From NCBI GenBank assembly GCA_021521415.1, contig JAIQDT010000001.1:496001-560000 (forward strand): a DNA stretch of 64,000 bases. Reading direction: 5' to 3'. The first letter of the stretch is position 1; each line of letters opens with the position of its first letter. This stretch comes from Bidens hawaiensis (lineage: Eukaryota > Streptophyta > Magnoliopsida > Asterales > Asteraceae). The notes beneath the pieces were generated by a model that saw nothing but the letters and a program-made list of their open reading frames with translations, had not been told where the DNA came from and ran no database searches. The position numbers and the translations under genes were made by a program. Shown here in pieces: positions 54,804 to 64,000 of the stretch.

Positions 54804-56816
54804 CAAGTTTTGAAATTACCAAGTATATTGAGGGAACAAAAGTTTTGAATTTTCCGAATACCCCTATTCTTATTGATAATAGATATTCAACCATATTCAA
54901 ATGTTTTGTGCCCGGAAAGGTTATAAAACATCAAACCTTACCCGAACTTACATATTCAACCTATTAAAGCAAAATGCAACACCTTTTGATTTAAACCACT
55001 TGTTAAAATACATTTTCATTAAAGATCATAGTTTAAGAGCAAATGGTGCATTTAGAGATCAAATTTCAGTTGTATTTCTCTTCAAAACAGTTTCTTCTAT
55101 TTTCTGAAAAGAACTCAAGAATGGGATCATATTGACTAAATAGCTTTCTCAATACTTCATTCTCAGCATTATTATGACAACATAGATAGTTTAACAGCAG
55201 GTATTAACTTAGCATGAATTTGATCTCTTTGGTGATATTATTAAGGTTCATTTAGTAGCTTAATGCATTAATGGTCAAAACTGTGCTACGATGCCTCATA
55301 TCTCTTCTTAAAGCTTATTTGGCTTTCCTCAGATCACCCCAATTTGACTCCAACCTCCTGTATTTGGTCAAAAATTGTTATTTTTTTTGTATGATAGAAC
55401 TTATTGGATCTTTTTGTATTTTTTTCTGATTTTCAAACATATATAGAGGTTGAACATTGGACTTACTGTTAAGTAACAGGCCTTTCATTCAAGATGAGAC
55501 AGATTTGTCAACATCTTTGTAGTTCTTGTTGTAACTCTATTGTTTGATAAAATATGTAAAACACTTATCAACTTTTGGTTGATTTAATCATTCTTCCCCT
55601 TGTTTTTGATATTTTCTCAACTTTTTTCAAAACGTGTTCTTTGTCATATTTAAAGATGCTTCATTTTTGGTTGACCAAATAACAATAGGCTTGTGTATGA
55701 CTGGGTAATCACTTTTCTGTCTATCATTTGGAGATATTTATCTTGAGACATGCAAAGACAACTATGTATCTCCACATAAAGATTATCATATTCATTATGT
55801 TTATATCACCTTAGATTTTACATCATCATGGGAAAGCAACCATACATGTTAATGACTATACTAAGGTCCTTTTAGCCTATTAAATCCATATGATTGGCTA
55901 AGTAGTCAATGTACTATCATTTCCCATATATTAGTAGTTTAATATTCAATCACTCCAATTTCTCTTAATTGGCAGGTAAATGGCTATCATGTTTGACCAC
56001 AAGTGGTTAGCAGGACCAAACATACATGTGAATATATGTCCTTTTAAAGTCAAAGCTATTGACATAGTTTTAAGTCAAGGAATAAGAAACAAGTTATAAT
56101 TGCCCCAAATGCATTCAGTTTTCAGGTCAATGGCTATCCTTTGAATCTGTAGAGATTTTAAGGACCAATCATACACAAGTGTATGTCCTTCTAACTTGAC
56201 AAATGACATAATTTTTAGCAAGAACAACTACTTGAGACTTTTCTCTAAAAATCCTTCTTTTTAAGCTTCTTTAAAGCTTGAACTGAATAATCTTATCATA
56301 TCTCTACACCATTAATCAACTTGTTCATGTTTTGACCAAAATAAAGTGTTTATGCAAAACTTATTAGAAAATTCATTTTATCATTTAATTTTGACATAAA
56401 ACCTACTTTGACATTAACAGTTGTAACATATTCAAATCTTAATCAATCAGAAAATTATCAGGAAAAGCAAACAATATCAACATTCAAGATTTAGCCTATC
56501 CTAACAACATCAAATGATCAGATAAGGAACATATTCAAGCAATTAAGCAGTGATGTCTAGATAAGGTTACTCTAACAAGTAAATCATAACAAGAACATTC
56601 ATTCTAACATCAGAAATGCACATCAACTGATAAACATGTAAACATATCAATCAAATTAATCATGTCAAACTTTTCACACATAATCAGTTAAAGCACATAT
56701 CAGGCAACATATCAAGTAACATAATCAAGCATATTCACTTGACATTCATTATGTGTAACCTCTAACAATATAATCAGTTTGCACATAGAGGTACACAACT
56801 AGGCACGCATCCTTAA
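54804..56816 (-). other. Sirevirus 2 pol-ORF3 spacer, upper half
   Basis: No ORF supported. 55040-56230 is similar to the Sirevirus 1 spacer and carries hairpins at 56013-56041 and 56163-56189. 56230-56816 is AT-rich, with repeated AACATAT/CAAGTAAC-like words, and shows no further recognised feature. Confidence 0.7.
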
Positions 56817-57458
56817 TCAGATCTCCTCAGATTTGATCATTCCCAAGGCTTTCAGAAGAAAGTTGAACCTGGTTCTATCAAGTGATTTGGTGAATAGGTC
56901 TGCCAAATTATCACTTGTATCAATTCTTTGCATTTCAATCAAACCTTTTTCATTACAATCTCTTATGAAGTGATGTCTGATTTCAATGTGCTTAGTCTTA
57001 GAATGTTGAACTGGATTCTTAATAGTAAAATATGCAGCAGTATTATCAATAAGAATTGGGGTATTCGGAAAATTCAAACCATAGTCCAGCATCTGGTTTT
57101 GAATCCATAGAACTTGTGCACAGCATGCAGATGCAGCAATGTATTCAGCTTCTGCAGTGGAGATTGAGACAGTTCTCTGCTTTTTGCATTGCCATGACAC
57201 TAGCCTTTCACCTAAAAATTGACATCCTCCTGAGGTTGACTTTCTGCTTATGTTACAGCCATCATAATCACTGTCTGTGTAGGCAATCAGATCAAAAGAT
57301 TCATTCTTTGGATACCAAATTCCCAAGTCTGGTCTTCCCTTCAAATATCTAAAGATTCTTTTCACAGCATTCATATGGGAGACTTTTGGATTTGATTGGA
57401 ATCTTGCACACACACATACAGCAAACTTAATATCTGGTGTTGTTGCAGTAAGGTACAT
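56817..57458 (-). pseudogene. Sirevirus 2 RNase H
   Basis: TATTPDIKFAVCVCARFQSN from RT end, then IAYTDSDYDGCNISRKSTSG, VSISTAEAEYIAASACCAQV and TKHIEIRHHFIRDCNEKGL, ending ALGMIKSEEI. All catalytic positions are seen. 213 codons open, the least damaged part of this pol. Confidence 0.92.
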
Positions 57459-57500
57459 CAGCGATCCAATTTTGGCTCTGTATTCATGTTCATCTACAGG

Positions 57501-57980
57501 CTACCCCTTTTCATCAGCAATCATCTTTTCTTTAGTGTCCATTGGAGTTGAAGCAGTCTTGTAATCATGACAGTTGAACTTGTTCAAGATGTCCTGCACA
57601 TATTTGGTTTGGTAAATGAAAATCCCTTCATCTTTCTGTTGAACTTGCAGTCCAAGAAAGAAGTTCATTTCTCCCATAGAGCTCATGTTGTATTTGGACT
57701 TCATTACCCCTTCAAACTCCATGCACATTTGTTCATTTGTAGAACCGAAGATGATGTCATCCACATACACTTGTAACAGAAGCAAGTCTGATCCCTTTCT
57801 TTTGTAGAAGAGTGTCTTGTCAATGGCTCCTCTTTGAAAACCATTTTCAAGAAGATGACTTGATAGCTCATTATACCAAGCTCTAGGAGCTTGATGCAAT
57901 CCATAGAGGGATTTATTCAACTTATACACCCTGTTTGGATACATTGGGTCCTCAAAACCTGGTGGTTGAGCAACATACAC
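57501..57980 (-). pseudogene. Sirevirus 2 reverse transcriptase, palm
   Basis: [53 protein letters not shown] (YVDD intact) and [21 protein letters not shown] stop at about 57501 separates it from RNase H in the same frame. Confidence 0.92.
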
Positions 57981-57995
57981 CTCTTAATCAATCTT

Positions 57996-58235
57996 TCAAT
58001 TTAGGAATGCAGACTTAACATCAAGCTGGAACACCTTAATCTTCTTTGTGGCAGCATATGCAAGAAAGATCCTGATAGCTTCAAGTCTTGCAACAGGTGC
58101 AAAAAATTCCTCAAAGTCTATTCCTTCTTCTTGAAGGCATCCCAGTGCCACAAGTCTAGCTTTATTCTTAATCACCAAACCTCTCTCATCCCTTTTTCTT
58201 TCTAAAAACCCATTTAGTTCCTATTGCATATCTGT
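57996..58235 (-). pseudogene. Sirevirus 2 reverse transcriptase, N-terminal part
   Basis: [38 protein letters not shown] and LDVKSAFLN. Same frame as the next piece, with a stop near 57990 and a frameshift near 58210. Confidence 0.88.
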
Positions 58236-59459
58236 CTATTGGCCTATCAACAAAATCCCACACATGTAATCTCTGAACTGTGCCAGTTCCTCCTGCATTG
58301 CTTCCACCCAACTGTTGTCTTTTAGTGCTTGAGCAATGTTCTTTGGCTCTATTTGGGATTGAAAGCAGGAGTAAAGACAGACGTTTGCAATCTCAGAATG
58401 ACTTCTTGTGACTCTTTCATTCAAATCTCCGATGATGTTTTCAGAAGGATGATTCTTTTCTACATAAGGAGTTTGAACAATCATATCTGCAGACACATTT
58501 GTGTCAAGATTTGACTCATTGAGATTCTGGTGCTTCTTTATCATTCTGTCTTGAAGTGATGCACCATTGTTTTCTAAATTCAATCTTTCAAATAAATCTT
58601 GAAATCTTGCAGTAGATGCAGCTTCTTCTTCATTTATTTGGTTACTTGTGTTTCCCTCATTCTGAATTTGATCATTTTGTACTTCTTGATTGTCTTGAGT
58701 GATTTCAGGATGATCTTGTTCAGGACTGTGATTGTTTTCTTGAATATTTTCTTGAACTTGTTCATCAATATCACTTGAGGAATTCTTCACAAAAGTATAT
58801 TCCTTTTCCTTTTTAGCAACCTTTTTCCACAACTCTTCTAAGTCCAATGGTTTCTTCCATTTCTCTTCAACTACACTGGTCTTGTAAAATGAGTCATCAA
58901 CGTGTTCAGGATAAATCTTGAAAGACCTTATCAACTTCTCATGATCAAACAGCCATGCTGCACCATCAACTATATTGAATTGATTCTCATTAAAGATAAT
59001 GTCAGATGATTCTATAACACTCAAATGCTCTTTCACATATACTTTGTATGCTTTTGATTGTGTAGAATACCCAACAAAGAAACAATCTAGAGTTTTTGTT
59101 TGAAACTTCTTCAAATAATTCCTTGTGTTCAGAAGAAAACATTTACATCCAAAGGGCTTGAAAAACTTGATATAAGGCTTTCTATTGTGGAATATTTCAT
59201 AAGGAGTTTTGTTATGCCTTTTGTTGACATGTACCATGTTCTGAACGTAGCAAGTTGTATTTATGGCTTCAGCCCAAAATGTAACAGGTAACTTAGCATC
59301 TGCTAACATGGTTCTTGCAGCTTCAATCAAAGTTCTATTTCCTTCTTTCCACAACACCATTTTGTTCAGGAGTTCTAGGAGCTGAAAATTGTTGAAGTAT
59401 TCCCTTTTCTGCATGAAACTCTTGTATAACTCCATTTTTGAACTCAGTACCATTGTCAC
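58236..59459 (-). pseudogene. Sirevirus 2 integrase C-terminal half and linker
   Basis: NRTLIEAARTMLADAKLPVT, WAEAINTTCYVQNMVHVNKR, PYEIFHNRKP, CKCFLLNTRNYLKKFQTKTL, a long acidic Gln/Asn/Glu-rich linker, then EKNHPSENIIGDLNERVTRS and SWVEAMQEELAQFRDYM. 407 codons open. A frameshift within 59335-59459 separates it from the core. Confidence 0.9.
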
Positions 59460-60288
59460 TTCTCATCATTTTAACCTTCTTATTCAGTTTGTTTTCAATC
59501 ATTGTTACACATCCCTTAATCAATTCAGCGGTCTCATCCTTGGTACTTAGGAAATAAACCCAAGTATATCTTGAATAGTCATCAATGATCACAAGACAAT
59601 ATCTTTTCTTTCCTATACTTGGCACACTCACAGGACCACAGAGATCCATGTGAAGTAATACAAGTACTTGATCATATGAATTGATGAGCTTTGTCTTATG
59701 AGAAGATTTGTGTTGTTTGCCTTTCTGAAATGAACTACAATGATCTTCCAATTTGAACTCTCTTGTAGGTAAGCCAATTACATGCTCACCTTTGACAAGT
59801 CTATTCATGTTCTTTAAGTTCACATGACAAAGTTTCCTATGCCACAATTTTGACTCATTTTCAGTGGCTTTGCACACAAAACATGCACCTCCCCTTGAAA
59901 CAGCTTCTTTCATATTCAATTCATATAGATTTCCATTTCTTGGTGCCATCATCATAATCATTTTAGGTGGGATTACAAACTCAGGTTTTAGGATGAAATA
60001 GTGGGAATCATCAAAACTGACTTTGTAACCCTTATCACACATTTGTGATATACTCAGTAGATTATACAGAAGACCTTCAACATGAAATACATTATCAAAT
60101 GAAATTTTTCCATTTGTTAAGATTCCTTTTCCAACAATCTTTCCACCATTTTCATCACTCCCAAATGCTACAGGACCTTCAAACTTTTCTTCATAATTGA
60201 CAAGTGATCTTTTGTCACAAGTCATGTGCCTAGAACAACCACTATCCATATACCATATGTCATTCATAGGAGTGGACTGTTCCTTCAC
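59335..60288 (-). pseudogene. Sirevirus 2 protease and integrase core
   Basis: One 317-codon frame with WYMDSGCSRHMTCDKRSL (protease), LYNLLSISQMCDKGY, the HHCC region (ESKLWHRKLCHVNLKNMN), VLLHMDLCGPVSVPS, MRSDNGTEFKN and PEQNGVVERRK (third acid kept). The second Cys of the CXXC pair appears as Phe (CSSFQKGKQH), so the zinc site is damaged. Confidence 0.92.
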
Positions 60289-60304
60289 AAAATAAAGAGT
60301 TTGA
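60289..60304 (-). other. Sirevirus 2 gag-pol junction
   Basis: Gag-side frame stops (SSLN then TAA/TAG region), then TTTATTTTGTGAAG precedes the protease frame. Same arrangement as in elements A and 1. Confidence 0.45.
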
Positions 60305-60961
60305 TTAGTTGAGTGATGAAGTGCATGCTATTTCAACTTGCAACTCCTCAATTTCAGTTTCAGTGGCAGCTTGGGAAGTGAGTGTTGTTGGTTCAGGATC
60401 TTCATGAGTGACTTCTATATTATCTGAATTGTCTGTCTCATAACCACACCCTCTTGGGGTTTTAACAAATGAGGTTGAGCTTAGACAGTCTTCTGATGCA
60501 GTGTCACACTCCTTCACCACATAGTCTTTCTTTTCAGAGTAGTCTCTTACATCAGCAACTGTCTCAAACTTAGTTTCAGCCTTAGGTTTCTAAAGAAATC
60601 CTTCAGGTTCAAACCCATGTTTCATTAGAAACTTTTCATCACCAGTAAGTTCAGTTGGTTTCTTTCTAGAAAATGCACCTCTGATTCTTGTCTTTTCACT
60701 GTTTGGTGATCCTTGAGAACTATCAGATTTGACAGATTGTGTATCTCTTTTAGGAATGATTCTCAAGGGTTGAAAGTTCTTTTTGACACTTTTATCATGC
60801 TTAACAGGAGATTTACTCCTTTGAGTTTGTTTAACCACGTGTTTCTTGGCTTTTACTGATGGCTTCTGGGTTTCTTTCTTCAGATCTTCCTTTTCATAAG
60901 TTTTTCCTTTTCCCAGGTACTCATCATATTTTTGTTTATACACAACAATGTCTTGTCCATA
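60305..60961 (-). pseudogene. Sirevirus 2 gag C-terminal tail
   Basis: 60590-60943 is Lys/Ser-rich (PSVKAKKHVVKQTQRSKSP, KTRIRGAFSRKKPTELTG). 60305-60520 is acidic (TDNSDNIEVTHEDPEPTTL) and ends at the gag-pol stop. No domain. Confidence 0.65.
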
Positions 60962-61860
60962 CTTTGTTTAATTAGGGACATGAAAAGGTTTGAATTTGAG
61001 TCTTTCATTGCAAGAGTCTGTGTGATTACCATACTCATCACATTTCTTGCAACAAACCTTCCTTTATATTTCTCATGATTACTTCCCTTTCTGAACCTTT
61101 CACTTGGTCTCGGTTCTTTGACACCAATGGTCTTCTTATTTTTTAGACTATCAATATTGATTGAGAAAGAAACAAACTCCTCAGTCTTGATGTCTTGTCT
61201 TTCAGTCTTGCTCTTTACAATTACAATCTTTTGCATCTTCAGTGGTTCTTTATCTTGACTTTCTCTATGTCTTGATTGTCTCCTCTCATATTCTTCCATG
61301 GTTTCCACTTCTCCAATATCAAGCACCTCATGATTAGAGAAAACAGGGTAAATTAGGATAAAGTTTTCAACATCTACATTTTCATTCACCTTTTTCTTGT
61401 TGTTCAGCTTTATCTTTTCCAATACTGCTTTGCTTGGAGGCCTTACAACATTGTAATTTACCTTCTTCCTTTCACAAATGTCAAAGGACACATGCTCTCT
61501 TTTCATTATTTCATTCTGTTTCTTCATTCTTGGTGTGACAGGTGGATACATTGGAATTTTGTCAATGGATTCTGGTTTCTTTTATTTTCTTCCTTTTTCA
61601 GCAGTTTTAATTTCCTCATCAGTGATTTGATCACTCAAATCACTTAAGTCATATTGATTCAAATCAATTGAATCAAAGTCATCTTCAGAGACTTGAAATC
61701 CAATTGACTTTTCTTCTTTCATATCTTTCTTTACTACAAATTCTCCTTCTTCATTCACCTCAACATTCTTATACAAATCCACAAATTTTTCTTTGTCTTG
61801 AAAAACATCTTTGAATTGTTGTAGATATGCATCTCTTTTCTCTTTATCAACTTTTGGCAT
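60962..61860 (-). pseudogene. Sirevirus 2 gag middle with second knuckle-like motif
   Basis: 61582-61860 (KVDKEKRDAYLQQFKDVFQD, acidic end) and 60880-61551 (CERKKVNYNVVRPPSKAVLE, VKEPRPSERFRKGSNHEKYK). A Cys/His motif CCKKCDEYGNHTDSC lies near 61010-61055 in another frame, at the place of the second CCHC finger but with altered spacing. Confidence 0.65.
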
Positions 61861-62211
61861 AAAGTTGTTGTTGAATGGTGGTGGAACTGCCTTGTGTCTT
61901 CTTCTTTTACTTTGTTTAGAATTCCACAGATGTTTCCAGTGGAGACCAAGTTCTTCAAGAATTCATTGTCAACTTGTAGTTTTGTGTTCTGCATCTTCTC
62001 TTCTGTAATCATTTTCTTCAACCCTTCTATTTCAGTTGTGAATCTTTTCTGAGCTCTGTAACTACTGATACAGTCATCTTCAAGACTCTTCATCCTTTCT
62101 TCACTAATCATCTCACTAGCCTCATATCCATTGATAATACTTTGTTTCTTGAAACACTCACTTTCCAGCTTGCCTACTTTAACTTTTAACTCATTGATAA
62201 TTTCATTAAAA
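61755..62211 (-). pseudogene. Sirevirus 2 gag coiled coil
   Basis: RFTTEIEGLKKMITEEKMQN and TKLQVDNEFLKNLVSTGN, heptad-like, matching in place the coiled coils of elements A and 1. Confidence 0.7.
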
Positions 62212-62709
62212 TCAATAGTAGGAGCGAAGTGTACCTGAGATGATGATCCAGTTGTTGAAGTTGGGATTATAGTTGTTGTTGGGATTGTTGTTAAAGTTTT
62301 TGTTGAAGTTGTTATTGTAGGTTCTCTGCTGATTCTGTTGATATTGAGGTTGCTGATTTCTTAGTTGGTTTTGAAACTGGTTCATTTGAAAGTTTCTTGG
62401 CATGTTATATTCTCTTGCAAAATGACCAGGCTGTTGACAATTATAGCAAATGGCTTTTGACTTATCAAAACCAATTCTCTCATTTGGCCCTAATAGGAGT
62501 GACCTACAGTCCTGTTGTATAGCCACTTGCTTCTAAGAGCCAACATGGCTTCTTGCCACTTCAAATCCATTTACTCCAAGTCATCAGCATCTATCTGCTC
62601 AAGATCATCTTGTACCGCACTTGTGTGAATTAAATTCTTTGTAACAAATGCATTATTTGACTCTATAAACAATAAAAACAAGGCTTGTGTTTCACTGCCT
62701 TGACCATTT
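62212..62709 (-). pseudogene. Sirevirus 2 gag with first CCHC finger, cut by element 3
   Basis: [14 protein letters not shown] at about 62407-62448: the last zinc ligand is Tyr instead of Cys. Then an Asn/Gln-rich tail. Upstream, IDADDLE, a [18 protein letters not shown] in one frame. Interrupted at 62709 by the LTR of element 3; the gag N-terminus lies beyond the window. Confidence 0.82.
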
Positions 62710-63123
62710 TGTTGGTGCATGATGTCAGTAGTTCAGTATCTAGTGTCTGTAATCGTGTTAGTTTGATTTGTATTGGTGTTTTAGTTAACTTGTCTCACAA
62801 GTTCGCCTCTTATAAGCGAACTTGTGGAACAAGCGAAGTTATCAACTTCGCCTAGTCTGTTAGGCGAAGTTGTCGATTACCATATAAGCTAGGGTTACGG
62901 CTTGTATTGTAAAAAAAAAGAAGTCCATTTTTGGCGTGTAATTGGTGATTGAATATCACGTGTTATTAGTTTCAATACAACGTGTCTTTTGGGTATTGTA
63001 ACGTGTGTTTGTGTTTGCTTGGGTGTAACGTATATCGCCTTTTACGCTCGTATCGTCTTACGTAGGGATTCCGCACCTACGTAGAACGAGATATTTCCGT
63101 GTAGATCCGGCTGGGAACCTACA
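62710..63123 (+). repeat. 5' LTR of Sirevirus 3
   Basis: 414 bp, TGTTGGTGCATG to GGGAACCTACA. Same U3 plan as Sirevirus 1: hairpin 62796-62826 (CACAAGTTCGC arms), hairpin 62843-62872 (CAACTTCGCCTA arms), then TATA-like CATATAAGC at 62881-62889. Confidence 0.92.
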
Positions 63124-63125
63124 AT

Positions 63126-63137
63126 TGGTATCAGAGC
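63126..63137 (+). promoter_or_regulatory. PBS of Sirevirus 3
   Basis: TGGTATCAGAGC two bases after the LTR. Confidence 0.93.
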
Positions 63138-63332
63138 ATTTGCTCGTGATTGTGTGGTTCGGGTTTATCACACGGGTGTAGAAATCGTTCCGTTCGACTA
63201 TTCGCGGGAGTTTACGTTGAAATACCGAGTTTTTGTGTCCTACTCACCTTCCTCCATCAAAAAAAACCCATTACACCTTCGGATACCTCGCAATACATCA
63301 AAATCAAACCTGCAAAAACGTTGTGTTTATCA

Positions 63333-63560
63333 GGCGAAGTTGCCGCCACTGTTTGTAGGGTTTAGGCGAAGATATAAGATTAAGCGAAGTTATCATTAAC
63401 TTCGCCTACCTCACAAGTTCGCTTATCTTAAGCGAAGTTGTCATCAAGCGAAGTTAACATCAGGCGAAGTTGAGAAGAAAGCGAAGTTAAGAGTTTCAGC
63501 GAAGTTGAGTATTCAAGCGAAGTTACTCTTAAGCGAAGTTAAGAATAACTTCGCCTACTG
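63333..63560. repeat. GCGAAGTT/AACTTCGC array in the gag leader of Sirevirus 3
   Basis: Eleven exact octamers plus variants in about 230 bp, mostly in one orientation, unlike the mixed array of the Sirevirus 1 ORF3 leader. Confidence 0.93.
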
Positions 63561-63625
63561 GTACTGTTCAGAATAATAAAAATTTTTTTGGTTTCTTTGA
63601 GTGTTCGTTCGTATTTCTTCCAAAG

Positions 63626-63933
63626 ATGACTTCTATAAATATTACGGAACTGGTGAAAATGGAGGTGGAAGCAGGTTCAGCTACTAAGGCTCCGAAAATG
63701 CTTAAGGGTACCGATTTCGTAGCTTGGAAAGATCGGTTTGAACAATATGTTAAATATCAAGATGCTAAGATGTGGGTGTGCATTCAAGATGGATACATTC
63801 CACCAACGGCTATGTTTGAGGGTCGTGAACAAATTAAGAAGTACAATAAGATGGAAGAGGAAGAAAAGAAGATGTATGAGGCAGAAAGCAAAGCTCATGC
63901 TGCGATAACAATGGCTCTTCCACAAGAGATTCT
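63626..63933 (+). pseudogene. Sirevirus 3 gag N-terminus, truncated
   Basis: ATG 63626, MTSINITELVKMEVEAGS, FVAWKDRFEQYVKYQDAKM, EAESKAHAAITMALPQEIL. No break up to the junction, whereas the same stretch in Sirevirus 1 has a frameshift. Similarity to Sirevirus 1 gag stops after GAGATTCT. Confidence 0.9.
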
Positions 63934-64000
63934 TGTAACGATTCCGGCAAATTCAGGTATACCCTAGCCGGTATATACTATTTATGTGTTATTTGACAAT
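63934..64000. other. Probable start of another LTR inserted in Sirevirus 3 gag
   Basis: Sequence switches from gag to TGTAACGATTCCGGC exactly at a TG, the usual LTR start. Continues off the window, so unconfirmed. Confidence 0.4.

Larger units (their letters stand above)
35469..62709 (-). mobile_element. Sirevirus 2, Ty1/copia, interrupted by elements 1 and 3
   Basis: Minus strand. From high to low coordinates: gag (from 62709), protease, integrase, RT, RNase H (to 56817), spacer, [element 1 insertion 42560-54803], spacer, ORF3 (41532-36806), PPT, 3' LTR (36639-35469). Its 5' LTR and the first part of gag lie beyond the window past element 3. Possible TSD GTAAG at 35464-35468. Confidence 0.85.
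62710..64000 (+). mobile_element. Sirevirus 3, 5' part, same family as Sirevirus 1
   Basis: Plus-strand LTR, PBS, octamer-rich leader and gag start. Inserted in the gag of Sirevirus 2 after CATTT (62705-62709, candidate TSD). Disrupted near 63934. Confidence 0.9.

Overview
The window is repeat-dense plant DNA. I see no host gene I can name, no tRNA or rRNA gene and no CRISPR array. Nearly everything is LTR retrotransposon: Ty1/copia elements of the Sirevirus (Maximus) type, and Ty3/gypsy elements of the Athila and Tat types. They are nested in each other and mostly decayed. A eudicot is certain enough; Asteraceae is my inference from the look of the extra ORFs. 'Element' names below are mine.

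Layout. (1) 292-6076: Sirevirus A (minus), truncated inside pol, with 5' LTR 5690-6076. (2) 6077-~10560: element G (minus), a gag followed by an ORF3-like C-terminal module with no pol between them, invaded by a partial A-type LTR (6988-7323). (3) ~11650-12035: LTR I with its PPT. (4) 12540-25373: Athila B (minus) with both LTRs (left one truncated). The left LTR is split by a 1941-bp solo LTR H (13167-15107, TSD GTGAA), and a small TIR element sits at 16303-16692. (5) 25374-26630: Tat D (minus), broken by Athila B on one side and by Tat F on the other. (6) 26631-31118: Tat F (minus), 3' LTR, antisense extra ORF, RT. (7) 31534-34199: Tat E (plus), LTR, PBS, gag. (8) 34200-35468: Athila C remnant (minus), with a 400-bp tandem duplication. 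(9) 35469-62709 and beyond: Sirevirus 2 (minus), inserted in the Athila C LTR. It is interrupted by the complete Sirevirus 1 (42560-54803, minus, two 400-bp LTRs, TSD CAAGT) in its pol-ORF3 spacer, and by Sirevirus 3 (62710-64000+, plus, same family as 1) in its gag. Element 3 is itself cut at about 63934, apparently by another LTR.

How the parts work together. Sireviruses 1 and 2 share one plan: LTR, PBS for initiator-Met tRNA, gag with two CCHC fingers and a coiled coil, protease, integrase, RT, RNase H, a ~2-kb non-coding spacer, a large third ORF (ORF3), PPT, LTR. The third ORF does not look like an envelope protein. In both elements it is preceded by family-specific short words and then a TATA box, which repeats the layout of the element's own U3 region. 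I read this as an internal promoter for ORF3; element 2 also shows a plausible leader intron.

The most interesting signals are these: the internal-promoter architecture of ORF3; a conserved, twice-repeated hairpin in the pol-ORF3 spacer; and the fact that most LTR families here carry their own short repeated words, mostly containing CG, just upstream of their TATA box (GCGAAGTT in 1 and 3, TGCCCG in 2, CCGAGA in A, CACGGGG-type in Athila B, GCGTAT in I, CCGTAAGCTACGG in a fragment, TTATCCTT/GGATCC in Tat E).
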